Assembly (NCBI GenBank): GCA_963377175.1
Contig: CAUJNA010000833.1
Span: 62,001-126,000 of the forward strand
Source of the DNA: Effrenium voratum
Lineage: Eukaryota > Sar > Dinophyceae > Suessiales > Symbiodiniaceae
Length of the DNA stretch: 64,000 nucleotides
Reading direction: 5' to 3'
Within the stretch, counting starts at the first letter, position 1. Every line of letters starts with the position of its first letter. The notes beneath the pieces are model-generated. The model ran no database searches. It was not told where the DNA came from and saw nothing but the letters and a program-made list of their open reading frames with translations. The position numbers and the translations under genes were made by a program. Below are positions 1 through 9,501 of the stretch, piece by piece.

Positions 1-2512
1 GTCCACTTGATATTTTTTAGCGGCAACTTCTGGGACATTGCTAAACCATACAAGTTATTAGCATCCAAGTAGCTAATATAATTTGATGGCTTGTTCTCAT
101 CATATGCTTCCCCCATATACTTATTATTTGCCACCGCTAATTAATGACTAACCTGACACATACCACCTCTCATTCCCTTTTCAACCATCTCAAACATTTC
201 TTGGTCATGCAATTGTTCTATTTCAACACCAGTTTTTAGAAGCATCGCGTCCCATGCGAAATTTGGCAACGTATAATAATGAGCGGGGTCTAAACCGTAG
301 TATTCCATACACAAGTCTCTAAAGTTTTCAAATACATCGGTCAGTAGTAAAACACCAGTTCTTAAATACAAGTCGTGATACTGCCCGAGTGTTCTAATCC
401 CGAAGTGCTTCCATACTTTCAGTGCCCTTTCATAATCTTTATCACTTACATGTTCCTCACTTAATTTACTGTAAAACGCTACTTTCGGTGGTAAAGCCCT
501 TTCCTTAAATCTTTCAAAATCATCAAAGTAGTCATAGGGATAAATACCCTTATCAGTTAATAAATTCAAATCTTCATCGGTTTTAACATATGGGTTTCTA
601 ACGCTGTATCTGAAATTGTTCTTCCAATTCTCACGCTTTTTATCATCCTCATATTTACTCAACCTGACCAACTTATCCAACGAAGACGAAAAGAAACTGA
701 AACTGTCCTTGAAACAAAGATTTTTAAAACCAAAGGTTATAAACTTTTCGCTGTTCTGAGCGATACATTCTATTTTAGAATTCTTGTTCAATTCGTGAGC
801 CTTGTTGATGATTAAGTGGGCATCATAGTTTTTAAGGTTATGAAGAAACACAGGGATTTTATAATATCTCATACTAAATCGTAGATTGCAGTCCTCGTGG
901 GCGCATCCTCTATACTGCCCCGTAAAGTGGCAATGGTCCCAACACATCTTTTCTCCTTCCTCAAATTTGTTTCCACAAATGAAGCAGTTAGTGGCATTAT
1001 TGAAGTCCTCCCAGTCCTTCTCGGTTTCAATACGGTCTTTGTCCTCCTACATTTTCTCCAAAACTTCCTCTCTGACTTTATTGATTTTCTCAACAAATTT
1101 ATCCATACAATCCTGACCTCTATATAAGTAAGGCTCACTACTTCCGGTTATAGCATTGACTACATTAATCATAAAACCACACGGACGATGATTTTGATAT
1201 GATGTAGTTTTAGCTTTTGTCGATTTGCTTTTAACATCAATTGGCACAGTTAAACATTCAAAGTCGGCATAGATTACGAATGGAGCTTAAAGTTTCTTGA
1301 AATGGTTTTTGAATACTATTGTTTCACCTGCTTCTGGCATTTCTATTTTTTGACCCTCAACTGCTAGACATCCTTGTTCTTCGTGTTTCTTTAAAAGTTC
1401 TTCGGTCTTGAAACCATGTGAGCAGGTTCTACAGTGATACTTCTTCGCCTTCATCTTGTTAGTCTGACTACTCATTAACTTATCATAATTTTTGATATAA
1501 GCGTAATGGGATTTAACATCATCAGTCAATTTAATCAAATCGATTTTGTGTTGTGCTTGTGGGTTGTTGCTTCTTTTGTATAATAAAATAGTTTTACTAT
1601 TCGTATCGGGGTTTATGTAATAAACATTGACCGATATGTGTTTGTTCTGTTCTTCAAATAGTTCAATCTCATCATTACCTACTGGAAAGTCAATATTATC
1701 CCATTTGATAAATTTGTCATCTACATATTTCTTATAATGATACATCTCGCAGGGATGGTCTTTTTTGTATAACTCATAAAATCCACATTGAACGGAATAT
1801 TTAAAACATAAGTCATCCTCAATTTTAATATTGACACAAGCCTTTTTGTTTGCCACCCAGTCGGGTAATGGAATGAATGATGAACCACGGGTAGGATTGT
1901 ACCTACCATAACTGATGACTAACTTTTCAAGTTGACCAAGAACCAATCCCGACTGAACGTGTTCGGTTATTTCAATTTGTGTCTCAATGTCGTGTCCAAT
2001 GTTGTTTAAGACGCTGTTCAACTCATCGGGATTATGAATATTGCATCTTCTGCTTCTTAACCTCCTTTGGATAAGTTCGTTGGCGGGATTTTTGAATGAT
2101 AAATCGGTTTCCACGATTATTTTCATGTTCGGGCTTCTGTTGAGGAATTCGGCCAGTCGTTGCTTCTGGTATTTTAAGTAGGATAAACCTTTCATCCCCT
2201 TTAATCTTATATCACTTACCGAGTAGGTGTTGGCGTATCCCTTGAACGCTTGTTGCTCATCCTGTAAGGGTCTGCCTCTCGTTAGTTTTAGACAATTAGC
2301 ACCTTTCGGCCATGCTTTCTGTATCCGTCACTCCTCGCCACTTCCTTGAGTTTCGTGTTCAATACCTTTGAAACTGGTTTGTTCTTATCATATCTGCAGG
2401 TCTTATTGCCTATTTTGAGTTTTTGTGTTTGCCTACCTTCTTTTTGTATCAGTTCGCCTTCTTGGCTGTTTAAAATGAAATCTATTATTTTTCCTTCTGA
2501 CATGGTAACCAT
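1..2512 (-). pseudogene. polB: Protein-primed family B DNA polymerase (Polinton/adintovirus type), 3' end cut by window edge
   Basis: Replicative polymerase of the virus, family DNA_pol_B_2. In order: an N-terminal region from 2512; a C2HC-type finger near 1370-1440; ExoI as YADFE just after 1289; a second Cys/His cluster near 890-985; ExoII as NLKNYDAHL near 800-845; the ExoIII block YLRTGVLLL near 330-370; and motif A as YLDANNLYG at about 46-75, after which the gene leaves the window. Four breaks are visible: a frame change near 2310-2340, in-frame TAA at 1287-1289, in-frame TAG at 1047-1049, and a frame change near 130-141. ExoIII normally has Y-x3-D; here the Asp is Gly. The start at 2512 (or a Met three codons inside) is chosen because a promoter-like motif lies 29-45 bp upstream. 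Certain as a family, certain as broken. Confidence 0.93.
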
Positions 2513-2540
2513 AATACTATACTCTATATAGTATAAGGTA

Positions 2541-2557
2541 TTTTCTCTTTAAGTAGT
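2541..2557 (-). promoter_or_regulatory. Promoter-like motif ahead of polB
   Basis: Read on the minus strand this is ACTACTTAAAGAGAAAA. The same 17 bases occur at 3022-3038 ahead of the next gene, and close variants precede rightward genes at 15139, 16737 and 17360. Between it and the polB start lies an 8-bp inverted repeat (2514-2521 with 2527-2534). Its repeated position just upstream of starts suggests a viral promoter element; that function is inferred. Confidence 0.55.
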
Positions 2558-2654
2558 TTTTCGGGCTGGGGTTGGCTGTTGGAGAAAATCGGTTTCGGGT
2601 TGAGAATGAACGCATTAATCTGATTAAGTGTTTTTAATAAGATGAATGATTTTT

Positions 2655-3004
2655 TCATAATGTGCATTGTCGCAAAGCTTGCGAGCCATTGGCGTGGCAT
2701 CTGCTCTTTGAACAAATGTTAGATTTGTTGTGTTTAGAGGAATTTGATTTGCTTGATATCGTCCTTCCACAGTCCTCGCAGGTATAAGACTGTTTTAGGT
2801 TTTTGTTGTAGTAGTTGTGGTGGTAGTTCTTCTGGTCGTCCCTCCACCTCACGGGTTGCTCGCTGTCCTCGCTTGAAGTCTGGTTCTGTTCGCTTATCAT
2901 CTGTAAGACTAAGTCGCTTCTGCTTTCATCAGTTCAACCATCATATCAAATTCGTCATTCGTTATTCTCTGTTTTCTATTGCCGTTAATGAAAATTCCTG
3001 TCAT
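2655..3004 (-). pseudogene. Small zinc-finger protein, frameshifted
   Basis: The ATG at 3004 lies 18 bp downstream of a promoter-like motif and opens a frame of about 30 codons that stops; the following frame (to 2655) continues in compatible fashion after a frame change near 2925. The second part holds YTCEDCGRTISSKS followed by a His and a Cys, a C2HC-type arrangement like single zinc fingers found in Polintons and large DNA viruses. About 115 residues in all, basic near the C-terminus. Specific role unknown; nucleic-acid binding is an inference from the finger. Confidence 0.6.
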
Positions 3005-3021
3005 TTTACTATATTAGGGCG

Positions 3022-3038
3022 TTTTCTCTTTAAGTAGT
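3022..3038 (-). promoter_or_regulatory. Promoter-like motif ahead of the zinc-finger gene
   Basis: A second exact copy of the 17-base motif found ahead of polB, on the same strand, 18 bp before the ATG at 3004 and just past the stop of the upstream gene at 3040. Exact conservation in otherwise unrelated spacers indicates a functional element. Confidence 0.55.
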
Positions 3039-3039
3039 C

Positions 3040-3918
3040 TTATTTTTTCTTTTTACCGCGGCTACTTTTGGTGTTTGTGCTTTCTGGGCTTCTGCTCCTG
3101 CTTCTTGTTTCCATTTGTTCCCTCGTCCATTCACTACCTCTTGCTATTTCTTGGGGCGAGTTGCTCCTGCTTCTTGTTTCTAATTGTCTTCTGTTCATTT
3201 GATTACCTCTTGCTGTTCCTTCTGGTGGGTGACATCTGCTTCTTGCTTCTACCTGTCGTCTTGACCAGAATGATGCCCTCGGTTGTGCTTCTTCCTGTTC
3301 TCTTGATTGTTCTGATGGTGTGGATGTCTTCTTGTCACGTTTGAAGATTTCAAATAATCTCTTGTCTTCTCCACCAAAAAATATGTTTCTTAACGGCTTT
3401 ATTTCTCGGCTTTCCTCTTTCTTCTCTTCCTCTTTTACGGTTGATGCTGACGATGATGACGTTAATTGAAGACTTTGTAAATCTTCCTGCTTTTCATCAG
3501 ACTGTTTTAAATCATTATCTTTTACATCTTTTGGTTCATCTGACTTCTTCTTTTCTTCAGTCCTGCCTGAAATTGCATTGCTATAAATTTCATCAGTAAA
3601 ATCTTTTGCTACATATCGTGTTGTTTGTGCGTCTGCCTCGTTGTTTTCATATAACTGTGATGTTGGTGCTACTTCATCAAACATATCAGGGAATAATTCG
3701 TGTTGAAGAACTTGTTTATCAGTTTGAACCCTAGCATTCAACCGTAGTCTCCTATCGTATTTTGAAAGGTCAAAATCGTCAAAGCCTATATTGTTAATTG
3801 ACAAGTCAATTACCTGTCTTTCGGGGATGGTTTCAATTTTTAATCTGTGTGTCAGCGCTTCTTTCAGCATTTCATCAAAAGTAGGGCGTCGGCGAAATCC
3901 ATAGTATTTATCAGTCAT
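3040..3918 (-). CDS. Virion or core-associated protein with Ser/Arg-repeat tail (hypothetical)
   Basis: Open reading frame of 292 residues from an ATG, uninterrupted. The N-terminus has RRPTFDEMLKEAL, matched by RPSYDELLKETL in the next gene upstream (3987-4870), so the two look like paralogues. The middle is acidic and Lys/Glu/Ser-rich, probably disordered. The C-terminal 80 residues contain three imperfect repeats of about 24 residues around ETRSRSxSP, ending in a Lys run. It lies in the leftward cluster between small structural-type genes and polB. The basic SR tail would suit DNA or RNA binding, for example as a core protein; this is inference. Family not recognised. Confidence 0.65.
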   Translation of the reverse strand: MTDKYYGFRRRPTFDEMLKEALTHRLKIETIPERQVIDLSINNIGFDDFDLSKYDRRLRLNARVQTDKQVLQHELFPDMFDEVAPTSQLYENNEADAQTTRYVAKDFTDEIYSNAISGRTEEKKKSDEPKDVKDNDLKQSDEKQEDLQSLQLTSSSSASTVKEEEKKEESREIKPLRNIFFGGEDKRLFEIFKRDKKTSTPSEQSREQEEAQPRASFWSRRQVEARSRCHPPEGTARGNQMNRRQLETRSRSNSPQEIARGSEWTREQMETRSRSRSPESTNTKSSRGKKKK

Positions 3919-3986
3919 ATGAAATCTTATAGATTATTTTTATGCTCCTTCTGGTATTTCTTTTGGTGTTCCAAATGAACCGTCCA

Positions 3987-4870
3987 TCACGTTTTGATTA
4001 TCTTCATTTTCCTTAGGTCGTGGTGGAAAACTGAGTAATACACTTTATCATTGTAAAACCTTACTAATTTCAATCCGTGTTCCTTCTTGATAAAATCACC
4101 ATCGTTATTAATTAAAGCATTATACAACTCAGTGAATTCTTTATAAACACTGTCTTTAATTTTTCTAAATCCTTTCAGTTTGTCCATGACTTCTTTCATC
4201 TCTTCTGGTCTGCTTGCAAGATAAGCGGGTGTTAGTTCAGACGCTCTTTGCTTAAACTCGTTGTAACCATAAGCGTCCTCTGCCTTTGCTTCTACTTCAA
4301 CAACTGGGTCGTCTTCTCGTTTATCTTCTTCTTCGCCTTCCTCTAATGGTTCTAATTCTGGCATTTCATGAGCAGACACCATTGAATGAACTTCTACACC
4401 GGCAGGATATGAACTCTTCGAAACAGCGCTTGCCATTTCTTCATGTTGTGCTTTCCAAAGTCTCGTTCGCTCAGCAAGTTCTTCATTCTGTTTGTTTGTT
4501 TCCGTCAATCTTTCTTGAATGAAGACTGGTGTTGTGTCAGTGTGTCAGCAAGTTTCAGTTCATCTTTAAGTTTAGCTCTTACACTGCCACCGTCCGACAT
4601 TGCTCCTTTCATAACTTCTTCTCTTCGGTTTAGTTCTTGTTTCTTTTGAATGTCTAAGGCGTCTTCATTTTCAAATTGACTACCGTATTGGTTTAATCTG
4701 TATCTTGTCGCTTTTCTGTCTTTTACATTTTCAATTGATGGGCGGTTCTCATCACTTACCAAAGTTTCTTTTAACAGTTCATCATAAGAAGGTCTCAAAT
4801 GTAATTGTGATTTCAATGAACCTACTTTTACCGGTCCTACTGTATTCGATCTATTCATTGATTTAATCAT
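3987..4870 (-). pseudogene. Paralogue of the 3040-3918 protein, one frameshift
   Basis: Two overlapping open stretches, 4505-4870 and 3987-4508, fit one gene of about 294 codons, nearly the length of its neighbour (292). The second stretch has only a TTG at its start and the first ends in a TGA overlapping it, so a one-base frameshift near 4506 is the simplest reading. The N-terminus bears RPSYDELLKETL, matching the neighbour. The middle is strongly acidic (ELEPLEEGEEEDKRED) and the C-terminus is Lys-rich and ordered-looking, without the SR repeats. The gene starts 14 bp after the stop of the 4885-5229 gene. Function unknown; a structural or scaffold role is a guess from position. Confidence 0.6.
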
Positions 4871-4884
4871 AGTATATTGATCAT

Positions 4885-5229
4885 TTAGAGAATAAAGTAG
4901 TCAGAGATATTCTTAATCATTTCTTCTAAATGTTTCTTTCTTACTGTTAGTTGTTCCTTTGTTTGTATTCCGTCTGGTGACCGTGTGTTGTCTAATATGT
5001 TTCTTATTCTGTCTAACTCCTTTCTGTAACTTTCGGTTCTGTTGCTTTCAGCTAAATCATGTCTATACTTTATTAATGCTCCCTGTGATTGTCTCGCTTC
5101 CAGTGTGTCCTTCAACTGTTTAAAATAATTCATTCTTGAAGCAACTCCCCATGAATCTGAAACATCATAATGACGTTCTACTTGCGGCGCCCTTTTAAAT
5201 TCTACATTTCTATGACTTCTCGTAAGCAT
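4885..5229 (-). CDS. Small coiled-coil protein (hypothetical)
   Basis: About 114 residues if started at the ATG at 5229; the frame is open further upstream to 5265, but that extension (NNNLTILYIFI) reads like translated AT-rich spacer. The body is charged and helical, with heptad-like stretches such as YRKELDRIRNILDN and VRKKHLEEMIKNI. It lies between two leftward genes with spacers of 14 and 58 bp, in a compact cluster. No family recognised; its position beside capsid genes suggests a minor virion protein, which is inference. Confidence 0.5.
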   Translation of the reverse strand: MLTRSHRNVEFKRAPQVERHYDVSDSWGVASRMNYFKQLKDTLEARQSQGALIKYRHDLAESNRTESYRKELDRIRNILDNTRSPDGIQTKEQLTVRKKHLEEMIKNISDYFIL

Positions 5230-5287
5230 GATGAATATATATAATATAGTTAGATTATTATTCAAAACATTGATGAAGAAAATATGT

Positions 5288-5755
5288 TTATTTTTCTTGT
5301 TTATCTTGTTTTTTCTTTTGTTTCAGTTCTTCATAATGTTGGTTTAATAATTCTGTTGCTGTGGGTTTCTTAATGGTTTCTTTAATCACTTCTTGTTTAA
5401 CCTCATTCTTAATTTCTTCTTTTACTTCTGGTTGAATCTTTCTTATATTCTTTTGTGGATTGACTGGTAATAACTCAGTAGGTGCTCCCTTACATTTTTT
5501 GGGATGTGAGTGTCTCAAACTTTTCAATGTCATCTTTTTAGAGCGATATTCGCATTGAACTAATTCAACTTCTTTTTTAGTTCTTGGTAATGCTTTTGCT
5601 TTCGCTTTTGGTTCAGGAATGGCTTCTTCTGGTTTAACTTCTTCTGGCGTTGGTTCTTCATTAACTATTTCATTTTGTTCAACGACTTCCTTATTAATAG
5701 GTGCTTCTTCTGTTTTAGTTTCATTTTTAACATCTACTACCTCAATACTTGACAT
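5288..5755 (-). CDS. Charged protein with a degenerate C2HC zinc finger
   Basis: An uninterrupted 155-residue frame from the ATG at 5755. The N-terminal half is Glu/Pro/Lys-rich and low complexity; residues about 75-98 read VQCEYRSKKMTLKSLRHSH followed by PKKC. This matches a viral C-x2-C-x-K-x-x-x-L-x-x-SH-x-x-x-C finger except that the second Cys is Arg, so the metal site is probably lost. The C-terminus is a Lys/Gln-rich helix. The start lies two bases inside a strong hairpin (5757-5827). Function unknown. The single substitution may be the first sign of decay in an otherwise open gene. Confidence 0.55.
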   Translation of the reverse strand: MSSIEVVDVKNETKTEEAPINKEVVEQNEIVNEEPTPEEVKPEEAIPEPKAKAKALPRTKKEVELVQCEYRSKKMTLKSLRHSHPKKCKGAPTELLPVNPQKNIRKIQPEVKEEIKNEVKQEVIKETIKKPTATELLNQHYEELKQKKKQDKQEK

Positions 5756-5756
5756 A

Positions 5757-5827
5757 TAATATATATAGATATTCCATATGGAATATATATATATATATAT
5801 ATTTTTATGGAATATCTATATATATTA
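5757..5827. terminator. Perfect 22-bp inverted repeat between penton and the next leftward gene
   Basis: Arms 5757-5778 and 5806-5827 are perfectly complementary around a 27-base AT-rich loop that itself contains the palindrome ATTCCATATGGAAT (5771-5784). It fills the spacer between the penton stop (5839) and the next start (5755). A transcript-end signal for the penton gene, a promoter palindrome for the next gene, or both would fit; the role is inferred. Confidence 0.55.
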
Positions 5828-5838
5828 ATTTTTATTAT

Positions 5839-6679
5839 TTAAATAATATCACTTTTAACTATTAATAAAGAAAATGACACATTCACTCCATTCAAATTAA
5901 TTTCGTTGCCTAACGAATTAGAAAGCCAAAAGTTTAACTGTTTAAAACTTCTATTTGATACACCCAAGTAATCTAAGGGGTTCATCTCATTATCAAAATA
6001 ATTCCTGCGACTGGCACTTTCTTAACAACTGTGCTATCGCCCTTTCTTAAATTTACTTGAGTATAATTAGACATTGAGAAGAATGAATCTAAATATTTCT
6101 AATGGGTAGAAGATTAGCGAAACCAGAAACATAAGGATTATTATATTGATAAACTGCCATTTGGTAATTTCCTAAAACTTCATTAACGGATTGCAAGTTA
6201 TTAGCATTAAAGCTTCCATTCCATATGTAGTCAGCATATATTCTTTTCATTTGTTCATCAGTTAACACTGCAAATTGTCTATCCGCATAGTTTGAAGAAG
6301 TCGTTATTTTAGTAGTTTTTGCACTGTAAGTAACTTCATAAGTATTTGAGAAATTAATATTATCTACAACACCATTTGTTTTTGATTTTAATTCTGTTGC
6401 TAGTTCTGTGCCAGTATACACTCCTTCGTCCAATTGTAACGCTAAATAATGGACATTTGTGTTATCTTCATCTGGAACTAATGGAGAAGAATAAAAGTAT
6501 AGTATATTATTCAACCCTGACTGTGTTGAATACCACGAGTTAGGTAATGTTACTTCGTGAATGTAGCAATGAACTCCGTTGTCTGCTTGTAATGTTCCCG
6601 GCAATTCAACTTTGAAATTTGATGATGATACGCTAATTCTATGGGCGCTGTCAATATAGACCTTCTTATATGTAACCAT
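5839..6679 (-). pseudogene. Penton / minor capsid protein
   Basis: Single-jelly-roll vertex protein of Polinton-like virions. The first 196 residues are open from the ATG at 6679 and begin with the typical VYIDSAHR and VELPGTL, followed by VTLPNSWYST. An in-frame TAG stands at about 6087-6089, within a conserved block that resumes as IHSS on the other side. A frame change near 6010-6020 follows, after which LDYLGVSNRS, a Phe/Leu strand and VSFSLLI match the family C-terminus, ending with TAA at 5839-5841. Full length would be about 280 codons, normal for the family. It is divergent from the rightward lipase-like gene across a 39-bp spacer and faces the major capsid gene nearby, as expected for a morphogenesis module. 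Confidence 0.82.
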
Positions 6680-6718
6680 TATTATTTAATTGAGAGATCA
6701 GTTTATAACTTTAATTAT

Positions 6719-7373
6719 ATGATTAATAATAAAAAGTTAATTTCTGAAATGAAGCATGGGAAAATTAAACATCATCAACCTTATAAGAAAACAACTAAAA
6801 TAACTGATGTTATGAAACAGACTGACAACATATTAAATAGTTATTATCCTAATTCTAATTTAACTGATGCACAAGGGTTAAGTAGAGCATATGGTAATGG
6901 TAAAGGTATTTATATTGATGGTGATAAAATGTATGTAAGCGGAACATTTGGAAAAGGAACGTTTGGAGGTGCTGTTAATGACATTCTGGCGGATGTAGGA
7001 CTTCCGTTTAAAATGGCTAAATATTCACAACGATATAAAGACACATTAAAAGCACTGGATGAAAACAATGAAGTTAAACACCTGATAACACACAGGTTCA
7101 AGTGTAGGGGCACAAATAACAAAAGATTATCCTGAAAGAGAATTAACTTTAACCACTTAGGGAGCGCCGTCTATATCACGAAGGTCTAAAATTATTGATG
7201 ATTACATTAATTTCAGAAGTATCTTAGACCCTGTCAGTATTTTAGATAGGTCTGCTGTAACTGTTTATACTGGTTCATTAAATCCATCTACTACCCACGA
7301 TTACATAACTGGATACGGAGACCAAGGCAAAGATGTTTCAAGAAGTGTTGAACCTGTAAGTGCGATAATATAG
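6719..7373 (+). pseudogene. Class 3 lipase-like alpha/beta hydrolase, frameshifted
   Basis: Begins at the ATG at 6719. The first frame runs about 120 residues, containing GLSRAYGNGKGIYID, KMYVSGTFGK and a helix before a conserved strand. A frame change at about 7090 leads straight into GSSVG, which fits the G-x-S-x-G nucleophile elbow, then an in-frame TAG directly before GAPS, LDPVSILD (candidate catalytic Asp) and THDY (candidate catalytic His), ending at TAG 7371-7373. Related lipase-like genes occur in virophages and polinton-like viruses, where a role in membrane passage or remodelling has been supposed. Here the frameshift and stop make it inactive. The family call rests on motif order only. 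Confidence 0.72.
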
Positions 7374-7472
7374 TTAAATAACTACTTAAATATATAAATA
7401 TATAATATTATATATGTATAATCAGTTACATGAAGACTTGGCAGAAAGTGAAACAAAATATTGAATTGATAT

Positions 7473-7850
7473 AGAGACAATAAACGAACATATGTAAAAT
7501 GCCAATGTGGATGTTATATATTTAGAGGTTTTGAATATTCCAACTGTTATAATTTTATCTTGTTTAAAGCAAAAGTCGTAAATAATAAGTTGTTGTTATT
7601 AAATGACAACAACAGTTGTGATCACACTAAATCAGACATAGACGAAATAGCAAAAAGACAAAACATAAATATATTATCATAATATTATTACTGATACAAC
7701 AAGAGATATGACAATGAAACAACGGATGATGTGATTAAGAATGGGAGTAAAAAGTATAAGAAAAGTTCATATGGTGAAATTAGAGAACTAGTAATGGAGA
7801 AAGAAAAATGCAATAATCCAGTTGAAGATAAGATTAAGAAAATAAAATGA
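7473..7850 (+). pseudogene. Decayed Cys-rich gene of unknown function
   Basis: One frame carries protein-like sequence in two pieces: 7473-7682, with YVKCQCGCYIFRGFEYSNCY and a later SCDHTK, and 7701-7850, which is Lys/Glu-rich. They are separated by TAA (7680-7682) and TGA in the same frame. No clear start is visible; the stretch 7374-7472 shows only short fragments. The CxCxC pattern suggests metal binding. It could be the remains of one gene between the lipase-like and capsid genes. Family unknown. Confidence 0.35.
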
Positions 7851-7923
7851 AAATATTTAAAATCATAATCTAGTCAAAAGGATTATGCGAAATTATTCAA
7901 TTTGTAAAAGCATATATTTTTAG

Positions 7924-8010
7924 AAATTGATGAAGTTACAATTTCATCAATTTGTAAAACATATATAAAATATGTTTTAGAAATTGATAAATGTATAAAC
8001 TTATCAATTT
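7924..8010. promoter_or_regulatory. Three back-to-back stem-loops upstream of the major capsid gene
   Basis: Perfect stems of 11 bp (7924-7934 with 7943-7953), 10 bp (7955-7964 with 7970-7979) and 10 bp (7981-7990 with 8001-8010). They are separated from one another by a single G. Stems 1 and 3 share AAATTGAT. The array ends 35 bp before the capsid ATG at 8046 and follows a decayed gene. It may act as a terminator, an operator, or a leader structure for the late capsid transcript; the role is inferred. Confidence 0.5.
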
Positions 8011-8045
8011 AGTGTAAATTTTTCTATATTAAATTATATATAGCA

Positions 8046-9501
8046 ATGGAAACTTTTAGTGCTGAAGATATTCTAATTGACAACCTCTCATTCAAATAAA
8101 TAAAGGGGCAAGTTATGTAAATGAGAGGCGTTCTGTCTCGTTCTTTCAGTCTGGTTCAAATGTTTATACTCCTTCATCAGGTAATCGTGTATTGAAAATC
8201 GCATTAAATGCCGAAGGTAATAGTTGGTTAGACCCTCAATCAGTGATGGTGTATTTCAATGTTGAAAACAAGGAAACTACAAACAACAAACGGTTACGTC
8301 CTCTGTCCCCTGCTTATTCCTTCTTTAGAAGAGCACGATTAGTTGCTGGTAATCAACTTGTTGAAGACATTGATTATTATAACAGAAATCATCAAATGAT
8401 GGGTTGTTTAATGTCTCAGGGTGCTCGTGATAATGAAGATGCCCAGAGTTTTGGTTATAGATTTGATGATGATTTAACACAAAGAGTAGCAAGCACTACA
8501 ACTGGTGCTACTGGAGCTGCTTATGACAGTGGAACTATTCCAGGTTTTCAAAAGAAAATGGTTGTAGGATTTAAACCTATGCTTGGTTTATTCAATCAGT
8601 TTAAGTATATATTCCTTTAAAAGCTTGTCCTCTTGGTTTAGAACTTGAACTGGTTTCAAACTTCCTTGATTGTATTGTTGAACCTGGTGTTTCTCCTGGT
8701 TTCCCTATCAGTGATGACACTAATACTTTCAATAACACGAGCGGACAATTTGAACTAAGTATTACTTCCTTCAATGCGATGTAGTAAGTTTGGATAATGA
8801 TTTACATAATAAATATGTCGCCCATCTACTTGATGGAAAAGAATTGCCTATAACTTATAATACTTATACTTGTCAGTGTAATTCAGTTGTTGGTCAAGCA
8901 ACAATAAACACTACTGTTGTTCGTTCTGTGTCTAAACTCGCTGCCACATTCATCACCTTAGGAAAAGCCGACATTACAGGTTCAAGTGCTGAAGTTCATA
9001 AAGAATTCAATAGATTTTATCATCCTCATGAGCCGTATTACTTATTCTGCTTCTGGAAATTATGAACATGACCTTGATTTAGAATTTCAATTACAACTTG
9101 GTTCAAAGCTATTTCCTGAATATCCCTGTAAGAGCACAACGCAAGCTTTTTATTATGTACGAAAAGCATTGAATTTACCTTTATTTCATCAACATCATTT
9201 ATCTATTGAATTTAATCAGTATAAATCAAATAAGGTCATCTTTGCTATGAATATGGAGAAGGTTCCAGATAGTTCATACACAGGAATAAACACGAAATCT
9301 GGGCAACAGCTTTTAATCCGTGTTAAACCGTCTGGTTCTATGAATACTGCTTTGATGCCAGATACAATTTACATAACATTAGTATCAGAAAAAATACTTT
9401 CCATTAGAGACGCCGGAGTTCAGATTTTAGAGAAAATAATAATATTAAAAAGAAATATATATTTACATTTTCGACCATTAAAATATAATGCCTTCAATTA
9501 A
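8046..9501 (+). pseudogene. Double-jelly-roll major capsid protein
   Basis: Main shell protein of the virus, present in five frame segments. The ATG at 8046 gives about 15 residues. A frame change near 8085-8095 leads to 8108-8620, containing NERRSVSFF, YTPSSG, GNSWLDPQSVMVYF and RRARLVAGNQLVEDID. A change at about 8608 gives LKACPLGLELELVSNFL, ending at TAG 8782. Another change gives 8790-9065, with HLLDGKELPI and FNRFYHPHE. A change near 9030 gives LEFQLQLGSKLFPEYP, EKVPDSSYTGINT and the family ending IYITLVSEKILSIRDAGVQ. Total length, about 470 codons, fits Polinton-like capsid proteins. The final frame runs on to 9501, past the expected C-terminus near 9440, and overlaps the fiber start at 9488. 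Inactive. Confidence 0.87.

Noticed and set aside
2524..2715. Minus-strand frame of 63 codons after the zinc-finger gene
   Set aside because: It overlaps the promoter-like motif and the zinc-finger gene in another frame and has no family resemblance.
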